64,000 nt of DNA, from positions 124,001-188,000 of the forward strand of contig CAXAUZ010000003.1 in NCBI GenBank assembly GCA_963972525.1, in the 5' to 3' direction. The stretch is from Salinilacustrithrix sp003476595 (GTDB lineage: Bacteria > Actinomycetota > Acidimicrobiia > Acidimicrobiales > Salinilacustritrichaceae). Both the position numbers and the translations under genes were made by a program. The notes below the pieces were generated by a model, which was not told where the DNA came from, did no database searches, and worked only from the letters and a program-made list of their open reading frames with translations. Of the stretch, positions 50,326 to 58,202 are shown piece by piece (the first letter of the stretch is position 1; each line of letters begins with the position of its first letter).

Positions 50326-51878
50326 CAGGGCGCCTCCCCATCGGTGGGGACGGAGGTGCCGCCCTCGACGTCGAAGACGATGCCCTGGGCCAGGGGGAGC
50401 TCCCGGGACCAGTTCACCGTGGCGGTCTGGCGGCGCATGTAGCCCTTCCAGGCATCCGAGCCCGACTCGCGCCCGCCCCCGGTGTCCTTCTCGCCGCCGA
50501 AGGCCCCGCCGATCTCGGCGCCGGACGGACCGATGTTCACGTTGGCGATGCCGCAGTCCGAGCCGGTGGCCGACAGGAACCGCTCGGTCTCGCGCACGTC
50601 GGTGGAGAAGATGCACGACGACAGGCCCTGGGGGACGTCGTTGTGCATGGCGATGGCGTCGTCGAGGTCCCGGTACCGCAGCACGTAGAGGATCGGGGCG
50701 AAGGTCTCGGTGCGGACCAGGTCGGTCTGCTCGGGCATGTGCACGATGGCGGGGCGGACGTAGAAGCCCTCGCCGTCGTCTGCCGCTGGGACCACGTCGG
50801 TGATGCGCTCGCCGCCCCCCACGGTGCCGCCCTGCTCGCGGGCCCGGTCCAGCGCGGCCTGCATCGCATCGAACGCGGCGCCGTCGATGAGGGGGCCGAC
50901 GAGGGTGCCCTCGGCGAGGGGGTCGCCCACCGGGAGCCCGGCGTAGGTGCGCTCGAGGGCCGGGAGCAGCCGGTCGGCGACGTCCTCGTGCACGATGAGC
51001 CGGCGCAGGCTCGTGCAGCGCTGGCCGCACGTCCCGACCGCCGAGAAGACCACCGCCCGCAGGGCCAGGTCCACGTCGGCGGAGGGCGCGACGATCATGG
51101 CGTTGTTGCCGCCGAGCTCGAGGATGCTGCGTCCGAGGCGAGCGGCCACGGCCTGGGAGACGGCCCGGCCCATGCGGGTGGAGCCGGTGGCGGACACGAT
51201 CGCCACGTCGGGGTGCTCGGCGAGCGCCCGCCCGACCTCGGCGTCGCCCACGACCACCTGGACGAGGTCGTCGGGTGCGTCACCGAAGCGCTCGGCCGCG
51301 CGCTCGAAGATGCCGAGGGTGGCGAGCGCGGTGAGCGGCGCCTTCTCCGACGGCTTCCAGATCACCGGGTCGCCGCAGGCCAGGGCGAGGGCGGTGTTCC
51401 ACGCCCACACGGCCACCGGGAAGTTGAACGCGGTGATCACCGCGCAGGGACCCATCGGGTGCCAGGTCTCCCGCATGGCGTGGCCCGGCCGTTCGGAGGC
51501 GATGGTGAGGCCGTGGAGCTGGCGGGACAGGCCGACGGCGAAGTCGCAGATGTCGATCATCTCCTGGACCTCGCCCAGGCCCTCCTGGCGGATCTTCCCG
51601 CACTCCAGCGAGACGAGGGCGCCGAGGTCGTCCTTGGCGGCGCGCAGCTCCTCGCCGAGCAACCGGACCAGCTCGCCGCGGCGGGGCGCAGGCAGGTCGC
51701 GCCACGTGCGGAAGGCATCGGACGCCCGCTGGACCGCGCCGTCGACGTCGGAGGCATCGACCGTGGCGATCGATGCCAGCAGGCTCCCGTCGATCGGGGT
51801 GCGGACGTCGAGGTCGCCGCCGGTGAGCACGTCGTCGGCCAGGCCGGCGGCCGTGAGGATCTGGGAGGCCTGCTCCAT
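50325..51878 (-). CDS. ALDH7-type aldehyde dehydrogenase (aminoadipate semialdehyde dehydrogenase-like)
   Basis: NAD+-dependent aldehyde dehydrogenase of 517 residues, in the antiquitin/ALDH7 group that oxidises L-2-aminoadipate-6-semialdehyde. Signature features: VITAFNFPVAVWAWNTALAL, ATGSTRMGRAV, LELGGNNAMIVAPSADVDLA with the general-base Glu, and VGTCGQRCTSLRRLIVHE carrying the catalytic Cys. The C-terminal GPSGAEIGGAFGGEKDTGGG is also typical of ALDH7. It is coupled by TGATG overlaps to the serine hydrolase gene before it and the saccharopine-dehydrogenase-type gene after it. Confidence 0.88.
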   Translation of the reverse strand: MEQASQILTAAGLADDVLTGGDLDVRTPIDGSLLASIATVDASDVDGAVQRASDAFRTWRDLPAPRRGELVRLLGEELRAAKDDLGALVSLECGKIRQEGLGEVQEMIDICDFAVGLSRQLHGLTIASERPGHAMRETWHPMGPCAVITAFNFPVAVWAWNTALALACGDPVIWKPSEKAPLTALATLGIFERAAERFGDAPDDLVQVVVGDAEVGRALAEHPDVAIVSATGSTRMGRAVSQAVAARLGRSILELGGNNAMIVAPSADVDLALRAVVFSAVGTCGQRCTSLRRLIVHEDVADRLLPALERTYAGLPVGDPLAEGTLVGPLIDGAAFDAMQAALDRAREQGGTVGGGERITDVVPAADDGEGFYVRPAIVHMPEQTDLVRTETFAPILYVLRYRDLDDAIAMHNDVPQGLSSCIFSTDVRETERFLSATGSDCGIANVNIGPSGAEIGGAFGGEKDTGGGRESGSDAWKGYMRRQTATVNWSRELPLAQGIVFDVEGGTSVPTDGEAP

Positions 51879-53110
51879 CAGTCCACCAGCGCCTGGTAGA
51901 TCGTGGCCTGCAGCTCCCGCCGGATGGGGTACGTCGACGACGGCAGCAGCTGGGTGAGGAACACGAAGCTCAGCTCCTCGGCCGGGTCGATGCGGAAGGC
52001 CGTGGAGGCGGCGCCGCCCCAGCCGTAGTCGCCCCGCGAGCCGATGGCCCGGTTCTCCTGCGGCGAGACGGACACGCTGAACCCGAGGCCGAAGCCCATC
52101 CCCTCCATGGCCGACTCGGCGAAGCCGACCTGGCCCATGTCGTTGAGGTCCCGGCCGTCGGGGAGGTGGTTGCTGGCCATGTACCGCACGGTGCGGGGCG
52201 ACAGCAGCCGGACGCCGTCCAGCTCGCCGCCACGCTCCAGCATCCGGACGAAGCGGTGGTAGTCGGCCATGGTCGACACCAGCCCGCCGCCGCCCGAGAG
52301 CATCGGCGGGCGCCGGTGGTAGAGCGACTTGTCCCACGGGTCCATCACGCTCGTGGTGCCGCCGAAGAACAGGTGGTTCGTGGTGAAGCGGGCGCAGCGG
52401 TCCTCGCCCTCGACCCAGAACGAGGTGTCCGGCATCTTCAGCGGCTCGAAGATCTCCCGCTCGAAGAACTCGTCGAGGGCCATGCCGCTGACGACCTCGA
52501 CGATGGCGCCGCAGACGTCGGTGGACATCGAGTAGCACCAGCTGGTGCCGGGATCGAACTGCAGCGGCAGGCTCCCGAGCAGCTCCATCTCCTCGCTGAG
52601 GCTGCGGGTCGACGGGCTGAAGTCGCCGAGGCCGTGCGTGCGGTAGATGGCGTCGACGGCGTGCTGGTTCTGGAAGCCGTAGGTGAGGCCCGACATGTGG
52701 GTGAGCACGTCGTGGACCGTGATCTCCCGGGCCGCCTCGCGGGTCTCGTAGCGCTGCTGGTTCCCGCTGGTGAAGACCCGGGGCTCGGCGAAGGCGGGGA
52801 GGTACTTCGAGACCGGGTCCTCCAGCAGGATCCTGCCCTGCTCGTAGAGCATCATCAGCGCCACGCTCGTGACCGGCTTGGTCATGGAGTACACGCGGAC
52901 GATGCAGTCGTCCCGGATCGTCCGGTCGCTGTCGCGGTCGGCGTAGCCGTACAGGTCGTGGTGGACGATCTCGCCCCGCCGGCTGACGAGCAGCTGGACG
53001 AACGGGAACCGCCCGTCGTCGACGTAGGCGTGGGTGAGCTCGTCGATGCGGGCGAGCCGGCCGGGGTCGACGCCGACCTCGGAGGGATCGATGGTGGGTT
53101 CGAGCGCCAT
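51878..53110 (-). CDS. Class C beta-lactamase-like serine hydrolase
   Basis: Penicillin-binding-fold hydrolase of 410 residues, in the esterase/peptidase branch rather than resistance enzymes. The SxxK motif is YSMTKPVTSVALMML with the nucleophilic Ser; the second motif position reads CYSMSTDVCG (YSM instead of YxN), and the third region is MGFGLGFSVSVSPQENRAIG then YGWGGAASTAFRIDP. No signal peptide, so it is cytoplasmic. It heads the operon with the ALDH7 and saccharopine-type genes, where it might hydrolyse an amide or ester precursor. TAGGGT six bases upstream fixes ATG 53110. Confidence 0.87.
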   Translation of the reverse strand: MALEPTIDPSEVGVDPGRLARIDELTHAYVDDGRFPFVQLLVSRRGEIVHHDLYGYADRDSDRTIRDDCIVRVYSMTKPVTSVALMMLYEQGRILLEDPVSKYLPAFAEPRVFTSGNQQRYETREAAREITVHDVLTHMSGLTYGFQNQHAVDAIYRTHGLGDFSPSTRSLSEEMELLGSLPLQFDPGTSWCYSMSTDVCGAIVEVVSGMALDEFFEREIFEPLKMPDTSFWVEGEDRCARFTTNHLFFGGTTSVMDPWDKSLYHRRPPMLSGGGGLVSTMADYHRFVRMLERGGELDGVRLLSPRTVRYMASNHLPDGRDLNDMGQVGFAESAMEGMGFGLGFSVSVSPQENRAIGSRGDYGWGGAASTAFRIDPAEELSFVFLTQLLPSSTYPIRRELQATIYQALVD

Positions 53111-53122
53111 GGTCGGACCCTA
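53111..53122 (-). promoter_or_regulatory. Leaderless promoter of serine hydrolase/ALDH operon
   Basis: On the minus strand TAGGGT (53122-53117), 6 bases, ATG 53110. Upstream of it, at 53153-53175, TGACCGG occurs twice as a direct repeat, which may bind a regulator shared with the divergent acyl-CoA dehydrogenase gene. Confidence 0.55.
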
Positions 53123-53225
53123 CGCGGGCCTCCGCCGCCGGCGTCGGTGTTCTTGACCGGTCGCGCAGTGACCGGCTGAGATGCCGTCGCAACGACGAAC
53201 GCATGCCGCAGCCCAGGGGGAACCG

Positions 53226-54431
53226 ATGAGCACGACCGACGAAGCCCGCGTGACCGAGGCGGTCGAGCAGCTGCTCGCCGAGCACGACCCGAAGCAGGTC
53301 GACAAGGTCACCTTCCGGGGTGCCGTCTACGACGCCGGCCTGGCCTGGATCCACTTCCCGGAGGGCTGGGGTGGCATGGGCCTGGCGCCGACGCACCAGC
53401 GCATCGTCGAGAAGGCGCTGCGGGAGGCCGGCGGGCCGAGCATGGACCAGACCCAGTTCTTCGGGCTCGCCCTCGCGGGCCCCACCGTCGTGAGCCACGG
53501 CAGCGAGGACCTCAAGTCCCGCACGCTTCGCCGGATGTACACGGGTGAGGACGCCTGGTGCCAGCTGTTCTCCGAGCCAGGTGCCGGCTCCGACCTGGCC
53601 GGCCTGTCGTGCAAGGCCGTGCGCGACGGCGACGAGTGGGTGGTGTCGGGCCAGAAGGTGTGGAACACCATGGCCCACCTGGCCAACAAGGGCATGCTCG
53701 TGGCCCGCACCGATCCCGACCAGCCCAAGCACAAGGGCCTCACCTACTTCATGGTCGACATGACCGCCCCCGGCGTCGACGTGCGGCCGTTGCGCCAGAT
53801 CACCGGAGAGGCCGAGTTCAACGAGGTGTACCTCGACGAGGTCCGCATCCCCGACGCCGACCGCATCGGCGACATCGGCGACGGCTGGCGGGTCTCGATG
53901 ACCACGCTCATGAACGAGCGCACCTCCATCGGTGGGGGTGGTGGCGGCGGTCCCCGTCCGGCGGGGTCCGGTCCCATCGCCGAGGCCGTGCGGATCTGGA
54001 ACGACCTTCCCGAGTGGGCCCGTACCGACGCCCACCGGGACCGCCTCATGCAGCTCTGGGTGCAGGCCGAGGCGCTGCGCCTCACCAACATCCGGGCCGG
54101 CCAGGCCCGCAAGGCCGGCAACCCCGGCCCGGAGTCGTCGATCTCCAAGCTCATGCTCGCCCTCGTGAACAAGGACATCTACGCGTACTGCGTGGACCTG
54201 CTCGGGGCGCAGGGCCTCATCGACTACGACTTCGACATGCGCCGGGCCGACGCCATCGGCCTCGAGGGCCCTCCCGGTTCGGCCCGCAAGATGTTCCTGC
54301 GGTCCCGCGCCAACTCCATCGAGGGCGGCACGTCGGAGATCATGAAGAACATCCTCGGCGAGCGGGTGCTCGGCCTGCCCGGCGAGCCGCGCGTGGACAA
54401 GGACCTGCCCTGGAAGGAGGTCCCCCGGTAG
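53226..54431 (+). CDS. Acyl-CoA dehydrogenase
   Basis: FAD enzyme of 401 residues that introduces a 2,3-double bond into an acyl-CoA. Visible: FPEGWGGMGLAPTHQRIVEK, then QLFSEPGAGSDLAGLSCKAV, WVVSGQKVWNTMAHLANKG (FAD and substrate contacts), and the C-terminal SIEGGTSEIMKNILGERVLG. An unusual Gly/Pro insert (SIGGGGGGGPRPAGSGP) sits at about residue 240, just before the C-terminal helical domain. ATG 53226 has AGGGGG upstream, so it is translated from a leader. Transcribed divergently from the serine hydrolase operon. Chain-length preference unknown. Confidence 0.92.
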   Translation: MSTTDEARVTEAVEQLLAEHDPKQVDKVTFRGAVYDAGLAWIHFPEGWGGMGLAPTHQRIVEKALREAGGPSMDQTQFFGLALAGPTVVSHGSEDLKSRTLRRMYTGEDAWCQLFSEPGAGSDLAGLSCKAVRDGDEWVVSGQKVWNTMAHLANKGMLVARTDPDQPKHKGLTYFMVDMTAPGVDVRPLRQITGEAEFNEVYLDEVRIPDADRIGDIGDGWRVSMTTLMNERTSIGGGGGGGPRPAGSGPIAEAVRIWNDLPEWARTDAHRDRLMQLWVQAEALRLTNIRAGQARKAGNPGPESSISKLMLALVNKDIYAYCVDLLGAQGLIDYDFDMRRADAIGLEGPPGSARKMFLRSRANSIEGGTSEIMKNILGERVLGLPGEPRVDKDLPWKEVPR

Positions 54432-54481
54432 TCCACCGGCGGACCTTCTACCGCCCGGCCCTCCTCGGTTAGGGACCGGTC

Positions 54482-55126
54482 ATGCGACGCTTGATGCTCT
54501 CCTTCGCCGCGCTCGCGCTCGTCGCCGGTGCCTGCGGTGACGACGACGACACGCCCCCCGCCGCCTCCGGCGACCCGACGACGGTCACCTCCGAGACGAC
54601 GAGCACCACGTCGAGCACGACCTCGACCACCACGTCGACGACTGCCCCCACGACCACCGCCGGCGACGGGGGCGACCAGGCACAGCTCGAGGAGTCGTGC
54701 GAGTCGCCGGACGGGTTCACCATCTCGTTCCCCGGGGACTGGGACGCGGTGAGCGACTGCGGCCAGTTCGGGCCTGCACCGCTCGATGAGCCCGCGCCCG
54801 CCACCGACGAGCGGACGGGCGTCGTGAGCGCCTTCGTCGACCCGGTCGCCTTCGAGCAGGTCGCCGAGCCTGCGCCGGGCGATGGTGCGCGTGAGGAGAC
54901 AACGATCGATGGCTTCCCCGCCGTGCGCGTCGAGGGGGCGCAGGAGGCCGAGGGGCTGTACCCGGAGGGGACGGCGTACGTCCGTTGGCTCGTCGACCTC
55001 TCGGAGGTGCGCGGGGACGCGACGCTCTTCCTCGACACCTACGACCTGGGCTACGACATCGCCTTCGACCAGGCCGTCCAGGTGCTGGACGAGATGGCCC
55101 AGACCGTCGAGGTCAGCGACGGTTGA
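54482..55126 (+). CDS. Lipoprotein with Thr-rich stalk
   Basis: Secreted lipoprotein of 214 residues and unknown function. The signal peptide MRRLMLSFAALALVAGAC ends in a lipobox-like AGAC with Cys18, which Lgt (gene at 22.2 kb) would lipidate. After an Asp cluster (GDDDD) comes a low-complexity Thr/Ser stalk (about residues 35-60), then a globular domain of about 150 residues with GFTISFPGDWDAVSDCGQFG, suggestive of a small beta-rich PsbP/LpqN-like ligand-binding fold. One Cys pair (about residues 72 and 91) could form a disulfide. Single gene; a stem-loop follows. Confidence 0.8.
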   Translation: MRRLMLSFAALALVAGACGDDDDTPPAASGDPTTVTSETTSTTSSTTSTTTSTTAPTTTAGDGGDQAQLEESCESPDGFTISFPGDWDAVSDCGQFGPAPLDEPAPATDERTGVVSAFVDPVAFEQVAEPAPGDGAREETTIDGFPAVRVEGAQEAEGLYPEGTAYVRWLVDLSEVRGDATLFLDTYDLGYDIAFDQAVQVLDEMAQTVEVSDG

Positions 55127-55147
55127 GCGTCGCTCACGGTCGGTTCT

Positions 55148-55186
55148 GGGCCGCGGGGCACGCATCGGGAGCGCCGGACGCGGCCC
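55148..55186. terminator. Stem-loop between lipoprotein and enoyl-CoA hydratase genes
   Basis: GGGCCGCG (55148-55155) pairs with CGCGGCCC (55179-55186) around a 23-base loop, between convergent stops. No T-tract. Weaker than the other palindromes in the window. Confidence 0.45.
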
Positions 55187-55196
55187 GGTTCGGTGG

Positions 55197-55973
55197 TCAA
55201 CGCCCCGTGAACTCGGGCGGCCGCTTCTCGAGGAAGGCGGCGACGCCCTCCTTGTGGTCCTCGGTGCGGAACAGGTCGGCGAGGGTGGACGACACCCAGC
55301 GACCGAGCTCGTTCCAGTCCGGGTCCAGTGCCTTGCGCAGTCCGTGCTTGATCGACTGCACGGCCAGCGGGGGGCGGGACGCGATCTCCTCGGCCAGGCG
55401 GAGCGCGACCGGGAGCAGGTCGTCGTGGGGGACCAGCGAGGAGACCATGCCGATGCGCTCGGCGCGCTCCGCGTCGATGACCGCGCCGGTGTAGAGCAGC
55501 AAGGCGGCGTTCTCCCGGCCGACGAGCTGGGCGAGGCGACCGATGCCGGCGACGTCGGACACCAGGCCGCGGAGCACGAACAGCTCGCCGAACTTGGCCC
55601 GCTCCGAGGCGATGCGGATGTCGGCCATGAGCGCGAGCTCCATGCCCCAACCGACGGCTGCCCCGTTGACGGCCGCGATGACCGGCACGCCGGTGTGCAG
55701 GAGCGCATCGGCAGTCGGGGTGAGCCGAGGGGAGCGGGACAGGTTCGACGAGGTGGCCTCGCCGGCGCCCACCATCACCTGCTTCACGTCGTCGCCTGAG
55801 CAGAAGGCCGGGTCGGCCCCGGTGATCACCAGGCAGCGCGCCGTGGTCTCGCGGACCGCGGTCTCCAGGGCGTCGTACAGCTCGAAGGTCAGGGCGTTGC
55901 GGGCATCGGGACGGTCGAGGGTCAGCACCTCGACGTCGCCGTGCCGGTCGATGCGGAGTCCGGCGTCGCTCAT
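55197..55973 (-). CDS. Enoyl-CoA hydratase/isomerase family protein
   Basis: Crotonase-fold enzyme of 258 residues acting on 2-enoyl-CoA. Family signs: TLDRPDARNALTFELYDALE, the oxyanion hole GADPAFCSGDDVKQVM, and NGAAVGWGMELALMADIRIA; the usual catalytic Glu pair is replaced in part (LVGRENAALLLYTGAVIDAE), so it may be an isomerase-type member. The C-terminus ends FLEKRPPEFTGR as usual. ATG 55973 is fixed by TAGGTT six bases upstream. Divergent from the DedA gene, with 34 bases between starts. Confidence 0.9.
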   Translation of the reverse strand: MSDAGLRIDRHGDVEVLTLDRPDARNALTFELYDALETAVRETTARCLVITGADPAFCSGDDVKQVMVGAGEATSSNLSRSPRLTPTADALLHTGVPVIAAVNGAAVGWGMELALMADIRIASERAKFGELFVLRGLVSDVAGIGRLAQLVGRENAALLLYTGAVIDAERAERIGMVSSLVPHDDLLPVALRLAEEIASRPPLAVQSIKHGLRKALDPDWNELGRWVSSTLADLFRTEDHKEGVAAFLEKRPPEFTGR

Positions 55974-55985
55974 GGTCGGAACCTA
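55974..55985 (-). promoter_or_regulatory. Leaderless promoter of enoyl-CoA hydratase gene
   Basis: On the minus strand TAGGTT (55985-55980), 6 bases, ATG 55973. No ribosome site. Confidence 0.62.
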
Positions 55986-56007
55986 GACGGGTGGGTACGG
56001 GGGAGGG

Positions 56008-56631
56008 GTGAGCGACTGGGTCACCACCTTCATCGAGACCATCGGGTATCCCGGCATCTACCTGCTGATGATCCTGGAGATCTTCCTGCCCATCGTGCAG
56101 TCCGAGATCGTCATGACGTTCAGCGGGTTCACCGCGTCCCGCGGCGACCTCGACATCCGCCTGGCCGCAGCGGCCGGGATCGCCGGCAGCCAGACCGGCT
56201 CCCTCGCCCTGTTCGCCCTCGCCCGGCGGTTCTCCGAGGACCAGGTCGACGACTTCCTCGCGAAGTACGGCCGCTGGCTCGGCTTCACCCACGACAACCT
56301 CGAGCGGGGCCAGGACTTCTTCCGCCGCCACGACCAGTGGGGCGTCGTGATCGGGCGGCTGGTCCCGGGCCTCCGGGCCTTCATCGCCATCCCCGCCGGC
56401 ATCCAGGACATGGGGTGGGGCCGGTTCTTCCTGCTCAACCTGGCCGGCACGGCGTTCTGGGTGAGCGTGCTGACCTGGCTCGGCTCGATCCTCGGCGACA
56501 ACTACGACGCCGTCGACCAGTACAGCTCGTACTTCACCAACGCGATGCTGCTCGCCGTCGGAGCCTTCATCCTCTACCGCCTGTACCGGGTCGTCCGACG
56601 CCACGTCTCCGACGAGCCCGCCGCTTCTTGA
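56008..56631 (+). CDS. DedA-family membrane protein
   Basis: Integral membrane protein of 207 residues with about five helices, in the DedA/SNARE-associated family, which now is known to flip lipid carriers such as undecaprenyl phosphate or phosphatidylethanolamine. The family signature GRLVPGLRAFIAIPAGIQDM is complete with its conserved Arg, and the N-terminal EIFLPIVQSEIVMTFSGF matches. GTG 56008 is preceded by a purine run (GGGGGAGGG) that may serve as ribosome site. Its stop lies inside the palindrome that precedes the PaaI thioesterase gene. Confidence 0.9.
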   Translation: MSDWVTTFIETIGYPGIYLLMILEIFLPIVQSEIVMTFSGFTASRGDLDIRLAAAAGIAGSQTGSLALFALARRFSEDQVDDFLAKYGRWLGFTHDNLERGQDFFRRHDQWGVVIGRLVPGLRAFIAIPAGIQDMGWGRFFLLNLAGTAFWVSVLTWLGSILGDNYDAVDQYSSYFTNAMLLAVGAFILYRLYRVVRRHVSDEPAAS

Positions 56632-56643
56632 CCGATCGGTCAA
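56628..56643. promoter_or_regulatory. Perfect 16-base palindrome TTGACC-GATC-GGTCAA
   Basis: Fully symmetric, and ends one base before the -10 TATGGT of the downstream thioesterase gene, so a bound protein would block transcription. Same six-base arms and spacer length as at 28552-28567. Typical dimension for a TetR-family repressor site. Confidence 0.62.
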
Positions 56644-56644
56644 C

Positions 56645-56658
56645 TATGGTCCGTCGCC
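56645..56658 (+). promoter_or_regulatory. Leaderless, operator-controlled promoter of PaaI/LLM pair
   Basis: TATGGT (56645-56650), 8 bases, ATG 56659, directly after the palindrome. Confidence 0.55.
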
Positions 56659-57120
56659 ATGGCGGACCCGTCCCTGGAGTTCCCGAACTACTCCGAGCAG
56701 ACCGCCGACGGCATGCTCGGCACCAACCCGATGCTCGAGGCCGGGCTCATGGGGTTCCTCGGCATCCGCCACACGGGATGCGGTGCGGGGTGGATCGAAG
56801 CCGAGCTCGACGTGCGGGCCGACCTGCTCACGCCGTTCGGCACCGCCCACGGCGGCGTCGTGTCCGCGCTGGCCGACCACGTGCTCGGCTCGGTCATGTA
56901 CCCGGTCATGGCGTCGGGCCAGTGGGCGGCCACCACCGAGTTCAAGCTCAACCTCCTGCGGCCGGTGCGCGAGGGCGTGCTCCGGGCCCGGGCCGACATC
57001 ATCTCGATGAGCCGCCGCACGGCCGTCGTGCGCATCGACATCACCAACGACACCCCCGAGGGTGGCGCCCGCCTCGCAGCCGCAGCGCAGGGCACCGTCT
57101 CGATCCAGGACCCCCGATAG
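56659..57120 (+). CDS. PaaI-family hot-dog thioesterase
   Basis: A 153-residue thioesterase of the PaaI/4-hydroxybenzoyl-CoA-like type. The catalytic segment is TPFGTAHGGVVSALADHVLG (HGG and the Asp in ADH), and the second strand region TEFKLNLLRPVREGVLRARA followed by RRTAVVRIDITNDTPEGG is typical. Hydrolyses acyl- or aryl-CoA, exact substrate unknown. The gene is the first of a pair: GGAGAGGAG and the LLM gene follow 15 bases after its stop. The upstream palindrome suggests repression by a TetR-type protein until a CoA-linked ligand appears. Confidence 0.9.
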   Translation: MADPSLEFPNYSEQTADGMLGTNPMLEAGLMGFLGIRHTGCGAGWIEAELDVRADLLTPFGTAHGGVVSALADHVLGSVMYPVMASGQWAATTEFKLNLLRPVREGVLRARADIISMSRRTAVVRIDITNDTPEGGARLAAAAQGTVSIQDPR

Positions 57121-57135
57121 GGGAGAGGAGCACCC

Positions 57136-58158
57136 ATGGAGCTGCACGTGATGGCCGGCGGACGCCGGCTGGACAAGGTCCAGGAGTTCGCCCGAGCGGT
57201 CGACGAGGCCGGCCTCGACGGCATCGTCTACGTCGAGTCGGGCCGCACCGCGTACCTGTCGGTCGCCGCGGCGGCGCTGGCCGCCCCGCGGCTGCAGCTC
57301 TCGACCGGGATCGCCGTCGCGTTCCCCCGCAGCCCGACCGTGACGGCGACCAACGCCTGGGAGCTGCAGGACATCACCGACGGGAAGTTCCGCCTCGGGC
57401 TCGGCACGCAGGTGCGGGCCCACATCGAGCGCCGCTACGGCGTCGACTTCGACCCGCCCGGCCCCCGCATGCGCGAGTACGTGCAGGCCGTGAAGGCGCT
57501 GTTCGCCTCGTTCCGGGGCCACGGACTCGAGTTCGACGGTGAGTACCACGAGCTCTCGCTCATGCCCCAGATGTGGTCGCCCGGGCCCATCGACCACCCC
57601 GACCCCCCGGTCGACATCGCCGCGGTCGGCCCGTGGATGGTCCAGATGGCCGGTGCGGTGGCCGACGGCGTGCACGTGCACCCCTTCCACTCCCGCACCT
57701 ACCTCGACAACGACCTGCTGCCCGGACTCCGCGAGGGCGCCGACGACGCCGGCCGCACCCTCGACGACCTGACCCTGTCGGTGCCGGTGTTCACCGTCGT
57801 CGGCGACACCGAGGAGGAGCGGGCCCGCTGGCGCGAGCGCGCCAAGTTCCAGATCGCGTTCTACGGGTCGACGAAGAACTACGCCTTCATGTTCGACATG
57901 CTCGGCTTCGAGGGCACGTCCTCGGCGATCAACGACAAGCTCAAGGCCGGCGACATGGCGGGCATGGCCGCCCTCATCACCGACGACATGCTCGCCCACT
58001 TCGCCGTCGAGGCCGCCTGGGACGACCTCGCCGACGTGCTGCGCACGAAGTACGACGGCATCGCCGATCGGCTGATCCTGTACTTCGCCGAGGAGATGCA
58101 CCAGGGCGACCCGCGGGCGCTGGCCCGCATGGGCGAGGTCGCCGCCGCCCTGCACTGA
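57136..58158 (+). CDS. LLM class F420-dependent oxidoreductase (TIGR03617-like)
   Basis: Luciferase-fold enzyme of 340 residues, resembling the TIGR03617 F420-dependent group. Features: MELHVMAGGRRLDKVQEFAR, then ATNAWELQDITDGKFRLGLG and QVRAHIERRYGVDFDPPGPR, and the C-terminal DMLAHFAVEAAWDDLADVL. Strong ribosome site GGAGAGGAG lies before ATG 57136. Co-transcribed with the PaaI thioesterase, which suggests that the pair processes a CoA thioester, for example by reduction followed by hydrolysis; this is inference. Third LLM gene in the window. Confidence 0.88.
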   Translation: MELHVMAGGRRLDKVQEFARAVDEAGLDGIVYVESGRTAYLSVAAAALAAPRLQLSTGIAVAFPRSPTVTATNAWELQDITDGKFRLGLGTQVRAHIERRYGVDFDPPGPRMREYVQAVKALFASFRGHGLEFDGEYHELSLMPQMWSPGPIDHPDPPVDIAAVGPWMVQMAGAVADGVHVHPFHSRTYLDNDLLPGLREGADDAGRTLDDLTLSVPVFTVVGDTEEERARWRERAKFQIAFYGSTKNYAFMFDMLGFEGTSSAINDKLKAGDMAGMAALITDDMLAHFAVEAAWDDLADVLRTKYDGIADRLILYFAEEMHQGDPRALARMGEVAAALH

Positions 58159-58190
58159 TGCGGGATTGCCCCTGAGCGGCCCCGGCCTGT

Positions 58191-58202
58191 GAGCATTGGG
58201 GG
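58191..58202 (+). promoter_or_regulatory. Possible leaderless promoter of DEAD-box helicase gene
   Basis: GAGCAT (58191-58196), 6 bases, GTG 58203. It lacks the initial T; the purine-rich spacer TGGGGG could instead act as a ribosome site. Confidence 0.35.

Noticed and set aside
50325..54035. One continuous 1236-codon minus-strand frame
   Set aside because: Only its last 517 codons (from ATG 51878) are protein-like (ALDH7); the rest is the shadow of the serine hydrolase and acyl-CoA dehydrogenase genes.
54590..54665. Repeated ACG/ACC-rich tract that looks like a DNA repeat
   Set aside because: It encodes the Thr/Ser stalk of the lipoprotein; irregular codons argue for protein-level low complexity, not a DNA repeat.
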